A stretch of DNA of 64,000 bases, from contig JBCDJG010000003.1 in the NCBI GenBank assembly GCA_038748065.1, positions 90,784 to 154,783 of the forward strand, written 5' to 3'. Of the stretch, positions 7,548 to 15,923 are shown one piece after another (within the stretch, counting starts at the first letter, position 1; each line of letters begins with the position of its first letter). This DNA comes from JBCDJG01 sp038748065. GTDB taxonomy: Bacteria; Pseudomonadota; Gammaproteobacteria; Pseudomonadales; Halieaceae. The translations under genes were made by a program, and so were the position numbers. The notes under the pieces were generated by a model. It did not search any database and had not been told where the DNA came from. It saw only the letters and a program-made list of their open reading frames with translations.

Positions 7548-10500
7548 ATGACGATAAAGCAGCAGACCGTCGCGATTTTCCTCTTCATTGGCCTGGTCCT
7601 GCCGGCCGCTTTCCTGGCGCAGCCGTCGAGGGCGGCAGGTACCTGTGCTTATGAAATCGAGGACGAGTGGAACCGTGGCTTCAAAGGCAAGGTCACGCTG
7701 ACCAATGGCGCCGATGCCGTCGACACGTGGTCCGTCGCCTGGAACTGGCCCACCGGCATTTCACTCAGCAATGGCTGGAACGCGACCTTCAACTGTGACA
7801 ACAGTGGCTGCGTGATTACGCCGCCAGCCTGGAAGCCCGGCCTGAACGCCGGCGAGAGCCACAACTTTGGCTTTGTCGCCAACAAGCCCGAGGGCGCGAG
7901 CGCCAGCTCGCTGATGCCAGGGGGTGACTTCTGCGGTGTTGTCAGTGGTGTAGGCGCCGCCGGCGACGTGTGGGAGCTCGATGCGAGCCGCTCCTCCATT
8001 CACTACGTGTCGGTGAAAAAAGACCACGTGGCCGAAACCAACACCTTCGCCATTGCCGGGACTGGCGATGCCGCGTTGCGAGGGTCGCTCGATGCCAGCG
8101 GCGCCGCTCGACTCGAGATAGACCTGACCGAGGTAGCAACGGGTGTTGATATCCGCAACAGTCGCCTGCTGTCTTTGCTCTTTGAGACTGAGCTGCTGCC
8201 GAAGGCCTATTTCGAGGCCAGCGTCGATCTGGCCAGCGTAGCGGCCATGGACCCCGGCGATATAGAAACGCGCGTGCTGCTGGGCGAGCTCGGCCTGCAC
8301 GGGGCGCGGCAGGGAGTGGCAGCCAGCGTGCTGATTACCAAGCTCACCGATGATGAATTCAGCGTGGCCACACTGGCGCCGATCGTGATTGACGCGAAGA
8401 ACTTTGATATGGCCGCAGGCATTGAGGCCCTGCGCCTGGTCGCGAACCTCAGCGCTATCGGCGAGGCGGTGCCCGTCTACTTTGACCTTACCTATCGCCT
8501 GAATCCCGACCCGGGTGCGCAAGGTATTGCCCTGCCGGCGGTCCCTGATGCGCCCATCGAGCTTAGCGGCGAGTTCAACGCCAACGCCGCCGAAGCCAGC
8601 CTTAACTGGCGAGACAACAGTGTTGACGAGAGCCAGTTCCTGGTACGCCGACGCCCCGTGGACGGCCACTGGCAGACCGTGGCCGCATTGCCCGCGAACG
8701 CCAGCTACCTGGCGGAGGGCCTGCCCGATTCCGGCGAGTTTGATTATAAGGTGATTGCCTTGAATGGCAGCATGCCCTCGCTGCCGAGTAATGTTGAGCG
8801 GGTCGTCGTAACCGAGGGCAATCAGCTCGTGCGCGGTCAGGCAATCTATGCAGAGCAATGCGCAGGCTGTCACGGCGTGAGCGGGGAGGGCACGGCCGAC
8901 TTCCCACCCGTGGATACGGCGCGGGAAATGGCGGCCCTGATCACCTACATCGAAGACAACATGCCCTTTAACAACGCCGCTAGCTGTGACGCGCGTTGCG
9001 CAGAAGATGTGGCCGCCTTCATCCAGACCCTGTGGGTGCCCGAGACGGCCTGCGATGTCCAGCTCAGCCCGGTAAGCTACGGCGCTCGCCAGCTTAAATT
9101 ACTGACGCAGTTTGAATACCAGAACAGTGTGGAAGATCTTTTCGGCGTTGATTTTAATGCCGCAGACGGGCTCTCTGCCGATACCAAGATCGGCTTTTTC
9201 TTCAACAACACGCACAGCCCTGTAACTGCGGCGGCTTACAGCAATTACCTGCTGGTGGCGGAAGAGATCGCCCAGTGGTCTTCGGAGCGCGGTTTTGCCC
9301 CGGCGCTCGACTGCAATAGCCCCAACAACGCCTGCGTTAATCGCTTGGTCAACGAGCTGGCACCGAGGGTCTTTCGGCGGCCGCTGTCGCAAAGTGAAAA
9401 AGAGACCTATCGCGCGCTGGCCGACGGCACCCGGACCAGCGGTGATATCGAAGCGGGACTGCGCCTGGCGATCGAGGCTCTGCTGTCCTCGCCGCAGTTC
9501 CTGTACCGCTCGGAGCTGGGTGAACCTAATCCCGACAACAGCACGCTCGACGGCGATGCCTTTGAACTAACGTCCTTTGAGATGGCGACCTTCCTGGCCT
9601 ATACCCTCACCGGTAGCACACCTGACGCGGCCCTGCTCGACGCCGCCGCGCGCGGTGAGTTGCGCGACGACGCCTCCATTCTTGCGGAGGCCGCGCGACT
9701 GGCAGATCAGGCCAGGCCTTCCCTCGCCAACTTTGTGGGCAACTGGCTGGGCACCGCCGACCTGGAACTCGCGGCGAAAGACGACACGATCTGGCCCGGC
9801 TTCCCCGAGCTGGTACCGCATATGAAGCAGGAAATTAACGAGGTCTTTGCCCATGTCATGCTGACGCCGGACGAACAGTTCAGCTCGCTCTACGACGCCA
9901 ACTACACCTTTCTGAATGGTCCCCTGGCAGCGCACTATGGTCTGGCCGGTATCGCCGGCGACGACTTCCAGCAGGTTAGCACCAGCGACCGCGGTGGTAT
10001 TCTCGCCAGCGGCGCGTTCATGGCACGCTGGGGTGAGTCGGTGGAATCCTCACCCATCCTTCGCTCGGTGCGTGTACGCCGGCGCATGCTCTGCCAGGAT
10101 CAGCCTGACCCGCCAGCCGGCACGTTCGCGGCGCGGGAGCAGAAGCTGGCGGCCCTGTCGAACTTCCTGATGCAGCCGACCACCACGAACCGGATGAAGT
10201 ACCACCGGCTCACGGAAGACTCGCCCTGTACTACCTGCCATCTGGAATACATCAACCCACTGGGCTTTGGCATGGAGGATTTCGATACGGTCGGCCGCGT
10301 ACGCAGCGTTGACCTGAACAGTAACCCCATCGACGCCGCCGGCGTGCTGTTCGCGCCCAATCGCTACAGCGATCTTGACCAGTCGCTGGCCTTCCTGGGT
10401 ACTCGCGGCCTGGGCACACTGCTGGCGCAGCAGCCTGCGGCCCAGGCCTGTTTGCCGCAGCAGCTGTTCCGCTATGTGATGGGTGTTGGCTATCAGCTTA

Positions 10501-10688
10501 TCGACCAGGATGATCCGGGCGGCCCGCAGCTGGTCAGCGAGGCGGAAAAATCCGGTTACGCCTGTGAGGTCGACCGGTTACAGCAAACCATGATGAACAC
10601 GAGTCCGCGCGCCATGCTGGAATCCTTCGGCGTGCTGCAGGCAGTGCGCTATCGCAAGGCCTGGCCGCGTGATGCAGCGACAAATTGA
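7548..10688 (+). CDS. Secreted CBM2-YceI-FN3-cytochrome c-PSD1 (DUF1587/1595/1592/1588/1585) multidomain protein
   Basis: 1046 residues from the ATG at 7548, which gives a clean signal peptide (residues 1-29); an earlier in-frame ATG at 7500 lies inside the upstream gene. Domains: CBM2 (C33-C129, with an extra Cys pair near 83-88), YceI-like lipocalin (about 141-315), FN3 (about 333-422), a cytochrome c domain with CAGCH haem motif (C438-H442), DUF1587 (LLTQFEYQNSVEDLFG, about 518), DUF1595 (LAPRVFRRPLS), DUF1592 (FLAYTLTGSTPDAAL), DUF1588 (RGGILASGAFMA) with a second haem motif CTTCH (894-898) before the PLGFGMEDFD signature, and DUF1585 at the C-terminus. PSD1-type proteins are best known from Planctomycetes and act at the cell surface. 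Here binding to cellulose, a quinone-type carrier and two haems sit in one chain, implying extracellular electron transfer. Confidence 0.87.
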   Translation: MTIKQQTVAIFLFIGLVLPAAFLAQPSRAAGTCAYEIEDEWNRGFKGKVTLTNGADAVDTWSVAWNWPTGISLSNGWNATFNCDNSGCVITPPAWKPGLNAGESHNFGFVANKPEGASASSLMPGGDFCGVVSGVGAAGDVWELDASRSSIHYVSVKKDHVAETNTFAIAGTGDAALRGSLDASGAARLEIDLTEVATGVDIRNSRLLSLLFETELLPKAYFEASVDLASVAAMDPGDIETRVLLGELGLHGARQGVAASVLITKLTDDEFSVATLAPIVIDAKNFDMAAGIEALRLVANLSAIGEAVPVYFDLTYRLNPDPGAQGIALPAVPDAPIELSGEFNANAAEASLNWRDNSVDESQFLVRRRPVDGHWQTVAALPANASYLAEGLPDSGEFDYKVIALNGSMPSLPSNVERVVVTEGNQLVRGQAIYAEQCAGCHGVSGEGTADFPPVDTAREMAALITYIEDNMPFNNAASCDARCAEDVAAFIQTLWVPETACDVQLSPVSYGARQLKLLTQFEYQNSVEDLFGVDFNAADGLSADTKIGFFFNNTHSPVTAAAYSNYLLVAEEIAQWSSERGFAPALDCNSPNNACVNRLVNELAPRVFRRPLSQSEKETYRALADGTRTSGDIEAGLRLAIEALLSSPQFLYRSELGEPNPDNSTLDGDAFELTSFEMATFLAYTLTGSTPDAALLDAAARGELRDDASILAEAARLADQARPSLANFVGNWLGTADLELAAKDDTIWPGFPELVPHMKQEINEVFAHVMLTPDEQFSSLYDANYTFLNGPLAAHYGLAGIAGDDFQQVSTSDRGGILASGAFMARWGESVESSPILRSVRVRRRMLCQDQPDPPAGTFAAREQKLAALSNFLMQPTTTNRMKYHRLTEDSPCTTCHLEYINPLGFGMEDFDTVGRVRSVDLNSNPIDAAGVLFAPNRYSDLDQSLAFLGTRGLGTLLAQQPAAQACLPQQLFRYVMGVGYQLIDQDDPGGPQLVSEAEKSGYACEVDRLQQTMMNTSPRAMLESFGVLQAVRYRKAWPRDAATN

Positions 10689-10700
10689 GGCGGGGGGATT

Positions 10701-11927
10701 GTGGTGAACACAGTAGATAGCGACACGCTCCGCCAATCGCGCCGGCGCTTCCTGAAGACCTGCGCAGCCTCGGGTATTCCCCTTGCGCTGCTGAAAGCCT
10801 CGCCCTTGATCAGCGGGGCGATGTTCGCGCGCGAGGCCGATGCCCAGGGTGGGGTGAATAAAACGGTGGCGATCTACGTGCCGGGCGGCGGTATCCATGA
10901 GTTCTGGGCGCCCCGCGTGATTAATGGCAACCTGACAATGGGGCCGATGTCGGCGGGCTACGACAGCGTAAAGGACGACTGTAACTTTCTGCTGAACATG
11001 TCCCACAGTAACGCGGGTCACGGTCGTATGCCCGTGATGCTCACCGATCGTTACCATGGCAAGGACACCTATGATGTCTTCATGGGCAAGCGCCTGGGCC
11101 CGTTGCTGCCCTTTCCCTATGTAAACCTCGGGGTGCAGAGCAACGGCAACGGCTATATGACCCGGGACAATAATGCCCAGATTCCTTTTCAGGATAATCC
11201 CTTTACGGCTTTCCGTTTGCTCTTCGGTAACGCCACGGCGTCCCCCAAGTCCGCTCTGATTGATGCCCATCAGGAAGCGGTAAGCGCCATCCGCAGCAAG
11301 CTGGGCGGCTATGAAACCGATCGCCTTGATGAGCACCTCGAAGCGATCGCCGACACCGAGCGTCGGCTCGCCAGCCAGGCCCAGGGCAGTAATGCCTGCC
11401 CGAATCTGCCGGATGCGTCTGAGTTTGATCTTAACGGCGGCACCTTTACGCGTGAGGCAAAGCTGCAAATCGATATCGCGGTGGCAGCTCTAGGTTGTTC
11501 GCTGACGCGGTCGGTGTCGATTGGTTTTGGTAATCACCAGTCGCAGTTCCGCATTCCGGAGCTGAACTTTCAGGGCATCTACCACCAGTCAATACACGGC
11601 GGCAGCCGCGGCCTGCCCAACTATCCCTACTACACGGAGATTCGATCTCATCTCGGCAGTCTCACTGCCTACCTGATCCGGCGATTGCGCGAGACCGGCC
11701 AGCTCGACAGCACCATCGTGGTGGAGACCACAGATATGGGCCATGCAGACAAGCACGGTAGCAGCGATGTACCGCTACTGATTGCCGGCGGTGGCGGCGC
11801 CATTCACACCGGTGTTGCAAGCCCGGTGGGCGCAGGCTATAACAACCACGACGTGCTCTACACTGCCGCACAGGTCTGTGGTGTCGACTTTGATACCGGG
11901 CGGGAGATTCCTGGCATTCGAGTGTGA
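10701..11927 (+). CDS. DUF1552 domain-containing exported protein (Tat signal)
   Basis: 408 residues from a GTG 12 nt after the multidomain cytochrome gene; an adjacent GTG at 10704 is an equally possible start. The N-terminus carries a twin-arginine type signal (SRRRFLK) ahead of a hydrophobic segment and a DAQG cleavage region at about 50. The rest is a DUF1552 protein, a family of the alkaline-phosphatase-like/DUF1501 kind that is almost always encoded next to DUF1592/PSD1 cytochromes, as here. Tat export suggests folding or cofactor insertion before secretion. Visible elements include IYVPGGGIHEFW (about 55), NMSHSNAGHGRMP (about 95) and TTDMGHADKHGSSDVP (about 340), whose His/Asp residues could bind metal. 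Catalytic activity has not been established for the family. It is the third member of the redox trio. Confidence 0.85.
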   Translation: MVNTVDSDTLRQSRRRFLKTCAASGIPLALLKASPLISGAMFAREADAQGGVNKTVAIYVPGGGIHEFWAPRVINGNLTMGPMSAGYDSVKDDCNFLLNMSHSNAGHGRMPVMLTDRYHGKDTYDVFMGKRLGPLLPFPYVNLGVQSNGNGYMTRDNNAQIPFQDNPFTAFRLLFGNATASPKSALIDAHQEAVSAIRSKLGGYETDRLDEHLEAIADTERRLASQAQGSNACPNLPDASEFDLNGGTFTREAKLQIDIAVAALGCSLTRSVSIGFGNHQSQFRIPELNFQGIYHQSIHGGSRGLPNYPYYTEIRSHLGSLTAYLIRRLRETGQLDSTIVVETTDMGHADKHGSSDVPLLIAGGGGAIHTGVASPVGAGYNNHDVLYTAAQVCGVDFDTGREIPGIRV

Positions 11928-11992
11928 GGCGCGGCGCTCAAGCTGCAGGCACCAAAGCTGCAGACCCCAGAACAGCATAAGGGCCTCACCCC

Positions 11993-14278
11993 ATGACAGC
12001 ACGCGCGCTATCGGTTTTTCCGGCGGCTATCCTTGTTTCACTATTTTTCGTATCGACGAGTCTTCTCGCGCAGGCTGCAGGGCCCATGCCCGAGACAATG
12101 ACCCGCTGGGATGTTCAGGATAATCGGCCCGGCACTCTGGATTCCGGTGCCATACTTGATGTGCCGCGAGCCTTTGATGGCTTCGCACTCCTCCATGTGC
12201 AGGTTGACGAGGGCGCATCCGGCGCTGTGCTGGTTCGTGAGCTGAATCTCAGCTTTGACGGTGTCGATACCTGGGACGCCCTGCATCCGGCCGTAGTCGA
12301 CGGCGTTGTCGTATCACGATCTATCCGTATCGCCAGGGACGGTAGTTATGCGCGCTACCTGGACAGTTTCACCAATTTTGCTGACGAGCCGCTGAAGCTC
12401 TCAGTGTCCTTCGGCGGTAGCATCACGCGGCGGGCGGATGCCATGTTGGCTTTCGTCGACGCCACACCCGCCTGCACGGAGGCCAGCAGCGCTGGCGGCT
12501 ATTTTCTGGCGGGCGCGAACACCGATGAGGGCCAACCCGGAACCGTTTCGGCCCTTGTCTATGGCGAACCGCAGCTGGCGGCTGAGCGTTTCAAGCTCGG
12601 CAACCCGCGTAACGCGCCCTTTGAGCAGGATGCCGAGCCCGGTGCGGCTGGTTACGTGTCCGTGGTTACGGACATGACCCTGGCGCCCGGTGAAAGCCGC
12701 TCTTTGATGTTTTTCGTGGTCAACCAGATCGGCCTGGCAGCGGACGATGCGCTACAGACGACGACGTGCGCGACAGCGACGGCGCTGCTGGCGCAACCCG
12801 ATGCCACGGGGCTCACCGCTCTACAGCGGCAGGGCATCCAGAACTGGCGGCTGCCAGCGGCGGCGCAGACGATCACGCGACCCGACCTGCAGCAGGCGTC
12901 CCTCACGGACTTGCGCAACTGGTTTACAGACGGATCGGCGACGCCTGAAGATCTTGTGGCAGCCTACCTTGAGCGCATCGCCTTTTACGATCGCCAGGGG
13001 CTTGCACTCAATGCGCTGATTTCCATTAACCCGGATGTGTATGCCAAGGCACGGGCCTATGCAGAGGATACGCCCGTCGAAGGAGCGCCGCTCTGGGGTC
13101 TTCCCTATATCGCCAAGGACAACATCGATATAGCCGGATACCCCACCAGTATTGGTGTTAAAGCCCTGGCAAACAGTCAGGCGGTGGAGGATGCGCCGGT
13201 GATTGCGGTGCTGGAGGAGGCTGGAGCCTTTTTCCTGGCGAAGTCGAATATGGACGATTTCGCCATGGGCGGTTTTGCTGCCAGCAGCCTCGCGGGCAAA
13301 ACTGTCAATATGTTTTCCACCTTACACAATCCAAGCGGCAGCAGTGGCGGCAGCGGCGTGGCAACCTCAGTCGGCATGGGCGCGTTCAGCCTCGGTACCG
13401 ATACCTGTCGTTCGCTGTCTAACCCGGCGTCCTATCTGGCGCTGGCCACCATGCGGCCGACCCGTGAAGCAGTAGACATCAGCGGCATCGCGCCGCTGTG
13501 GCCAATGCAGGATGTGGTAGGCCCGCTCACGCGCACCGTAGATGACCTGGACCTGGTGCTACAGGCAATGGGTATCTATGAGCACGGCCAGGATTCCCCC
13601 GGCGTCGAGGCGGGCCCCGCACTCACCCGCCTGGGCGTGGCTCGGCAGCGTTTTATCGGCCTTTCGGGTGAAACGGACGTGGCGGCGGCCATGGAGCCAG
13701 TGCTCGATAAACTGCGAGCAGCGGGCTTTGAGCTTGTCGATGTAGAGATTCCCGATCTCGATACGCTGTTTGAGCCCTCGTCCTCGAACCACGACGGCAT
13801 CTTCAAGCGCGCCATCGACGAGTTCCTGGCCACGCGAACGAGCGAGCCCAACAGCCTCGAAGAGGTATATGCCACCGGCCAATTCATTGCCCGCTCTGAG
13901 GCCTGGCTGGCGAGGGAAATCGCAGCCGACTACGCCACTGATGAGTTGCTCGAATCGATTGCAGCCGGGCGCGCCGAGCTGCGGGCCGGCATCGTAGCGG
14001 CAATGGACGCAGCTGATGTCAGTGCGCTGGTATTTCCGGCAGCGCATTCACAGCCTGACCCCCTGGAGTCCAGGCGCTGGGCGCCGGGCACCTGCAAACT
14101 GAGTGCTCAGTCCGGCCTGCCACAGGTCACCGTACCGGTGACGCTACTTAATGAGCGCTGGCCCCTGGGCCTCTCATTGATGGGCAAGCCCTACGCCGAG
14201 CCGGTGCTCATTGCTATTGCGCGCACCATCGAGGATCTTGGCGATGTTCGAGCAAGGGCGCCGTACCTGACGAGGTAG
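11993..14278 (+). CDS. Secreted amidase-signature enzyme with extra N-terminal beta domain
   Basis: 761 residues: signal peptide (1-28), a beta-rich N-terminal region of unknown type (about 30-265, with four cysteines), and an amidase-signature domain (about 300-760). The Ser-cisSer-Lys triad is in place: K375 (IAKDNID), S450 (SGSSGGSG) and S474. The 24-residue spacing between the two serines equals that of fatty-acid amide hydrolase. The usual GGS around the nucleophile is CRS here (GTDTCRSLSNPAS), so the oxyanion-hole loop differs from the norm. The enzyme probably hydrolyses an amide or small peptide-like bond in the periplasm or outside. It follows the DUF1552 gene by 65 nt and may belong to the same transcription unit. 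The substrate is unknown. Confidence 0.83.
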   Translation: MTARALSVFPAAILVSLFFVSTSLLAQAAGPMPETMTRWDVQDNRPGTLDSGAILDVPRAFDGFALLHVQVDEGASGAVLVRELNLSFDGVDTWDALHPAVVDGVVVSRSIRIARDGSYARYLDSFTNFADEPLKLSVSFGGSITRRADAMLAFVDATPACTEASSAGGYFLAGANTDEGQPGTVSALVYGEPQLAAERFKLGNPRNAPFEQDAEPGAAGYVSVVTDMTLAPGESRSLMFFVVNQIGLAADDALQTTTCATATALLAQPDATGLTALQRQGIQNWRLPAAAQTITRPDLQQASLTDLRNWFTDGSATPEDLVAAYLERIAFYDRQGLALNALISINPDVYAKARAYAEDTPVEGAPLWGLPYIAKDNIDIAGYPTSIGVKALANSQAVEDAPVIAVLEEAGAFFLAKSNMDDFAMGGFAASSLAGKTVNMFSTLHNPSGSSGGSGVATSVGMGAFSLGTDTCRSLSNPASYLALATMRPTREAVDISGIAPLWPMQDVVGPLTRTVDDLDLVLQAMGIYEHGQDSPGVEAGPALTRLGVARQRFIGLSGETDVAAAMEPVLDKLRAAGFELVDVEIPDLDTLFEPSSSNHDGIFKRAIDEFLATRTSEPNSLEEVYATGQFIARSEAWLAREIAADYATDELLESIAAGRAELRAGIVAAMDAADVSALVFPAAHSQPDPLESRRWAPGTCKLSAQSGLPQVTVPVTLLNERWPLGLSLMGKPYAEPVLIAIARTIEDLGDVRARAPYLTR

Positions 14279-14321
14279 CCTGCTACCCGTGCGACGCGGT
14301 CAGGTCGGCGCCTGGTCAGGC

Positions 14322-15707
14322 TCAGTCCAGTTCGGCCGTCACAGCGTCTATCGATGCACGCAGGATAGCGACCGTGTCGTCAGTGTTGCGCCGGCTGAAC
14401 ACCAGCGGCGGTGACAGCACCGACAGGTGTGGGCCTACCGGGCGCACGATGAGCCCGCGGTCGCGACAGTGTCGGAAGACGCGGCCGGCGATGTCCTGCG
14501 CGCCGTCGAAAGGCGTCCTGGCCTCTTTGTCCTGCACGTATTCAATACCCACCATGTAATGGCTGCCGCGCACGTCACCGACAATCGGCAGGTCTGCAAG
14601 TGCACCAAGCGAGTCGCGAAAGTAGGGCCCATTCTCGCGCACATGGCCACAAATATCCTCGCGCTCCATAATCTCGATGTTCTTGAGCGCCGCTGCGCAG
14701 GCGACGGGATGGCCGCTGTAGGTGAAGCCCATGGATAATACGCCGCCTTCGCACTGGGGCTTGCTGATCACGTCGTGGATTCGCGAGGAGAGTAGGGTGG
14801 CGCCCAGTGGTATGTAGCCGGAGCTGATGCCCTTGGCGGAAACGATGATGTCCGGCTGGCAATCAAAGACGGCCTCCGACGCGAACCAGTGCCCGAGGCG
14901 ACCAAAGCCGGTGACAACCTCGTCGGCGATGTACAGTACATCGTAGGCGCGGCAAACCGCCTGCATGCGCGCGTGATAGCCACGCGGTGCGACCAGCACC
15001 CCACCGGCGCCCATGATCGGCTCGGCGATGAAGGCGGCCACCGTGTCTGGGCCGAGCTGCAGGATACGATTCTCCAGCTCGTTGGCGAGGAAGGCGGTAT
15101 AGCCGTCCTCATCCAGCAGCTCGGCACCGGCCGGTCGACGATAGAGGTTCGCCGCCGAGACGTGTTGTATCCAGTCATCCGCTATCCGATCAAAGGATTG
15201 CTTGGACGCGTGAATGCCCGTGAGGTTGGCGGCGACATAGGTGGCGCCGTGGTAAGCATCCAGCCGCGAGATGATTTTTTTCTTGTTCGGCTGGCCGCGC
15301 AGGTTGTTGTAGTAGTGCACCAGTCGAATGGCGGCATCATTCGCGGTGGAGCCGCCGCAGCTGTAGAACACGTGGTTCAGGTCGCCCGGGGCCAGCTCAG
15401 CGAGTTTTGCGGCAAGCCGCGCGGCGGGTTCATTGGTGCTGTGGCCGAAGGGGTTGTAGTACTGCATCGACATCACCTGGTCGGCGATAGCCTCGGCCAT
15501 TTCTTCCCGGCCGTGGCCGATATTCACGCACCACAGGCCGCCGATGCCATCGAGCATGCGCCTGCCCTGGGCGTCGGTGACGTAAACACCGTCTGCGGCG
15601 CTGAAGATCTGGCTGCCTTCTTCCTTGAAGATGCTGTAGTCAGTGTAGGGATGGATGAAGTGATCCCTGTCCATGCGCCACAGCGCCTCAGATTCGGCCT
15701 GGTTCAT
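14322..15707 (-). CDS. Class III aminotransferase (omega-amino acid/polyamine:pyruvate type)
   Basis: 461 residues from the ATG (MNQAESE); a TTG 36 nt upstream (15743) is an alternative start. Fold-type I PLP enzyme: SCGGSTANDAAI binds the PLP phosphate, Y-H-G (DAYHGAT) stacks the ring, D262 in YIADEVVTGFGR pairs with the pyridine nitrogen, and K292 in VSAKGISSGYIPLGA is the Schiff-base lysine. Length and motifs fit omega-amine:pyruvate or putrescine-pyruvate type enzymes, which remove terminal amino groups from polyamines, taurine or beta-alanine. It is divergent from the Na+/solute symporter (intergenic 15708-15923), and agmatine deiminase lies about 4 kb away. This context supports amine catabolism. 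The substrate cannot be fixed by eye. Confidence 0.9.
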   Translation of the reverse strand: MNQAESEALWRMDRDHFIHPYTDYSIFKEEGSQIFSAADGVYVTDAQGRRMLDGIGGLWCVNIGHGREEMAEAIADQVMSMQYYNPFGHSTNEPAARLAAKLAELAPGDLNHVFYSCGGSTANDAAIRLVHYYNNLRGQPNKKKIISRLDAYHGATYVAANLTGIHASKQSFDRIADDWIQHVSAANLYRRPAGAELLDEDGYTAFLANELENRILQLGPDTVAAFIAEPIMGAGGVLVAPRGYHARMQAVCRAYDVLYIADEVVTGFGRLGHWFASEAVFDCQPDIIVSAKGISSGYIPLGATLLSSRIHDVISKPQCEGGVLSMGFTYSGHPVACAAALKNIEIMEREDICGHVRENGPYFRDSLGALADLPIVGDVRGSHYMVGIEYVQDKEARTPFDGAQDIAGRVFRHCRDRGLIVRPVGPHLSVLSPPLVFSRRNTDDTVAILRASIDAVTAELD

Positions 15708-15923
15708 CACTCGATCTCGAACAGTCTGAAGGGGCTTCAACACTATCTGCGATGCTGGAAGGCATCAAAGGATATAAATTCAGGCGAGCGATTGATTCTG
15801 CTCATAGATTCGGCCCTGGCCCCCATGAGCGCAATTAATCTGGTCAGCAAGTATATTTCGCTTGTCCGCGATTCCGGCGCAATCTTATATTGGAGACACC
15901 GGTAGCCGCACGCCGAGAGTCGC

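Noticed and set aside
6503..7588. 361-codon minus-strand frame
   Set aside because: Antisense to the CBM2-PKD-YceI gene; repeats of Arg-Ile-Gly mirror the Asp-Pro linker.
7761..8873. 370-codon minus-strand frame
   Set aside because: Antisense to the CBM2-YceI-PSD1 gene.
14889..15905. 338-codon plus-strand frame
   Set aside because: Antisense to the class III aminotransferase, which has complete PLP motifs.
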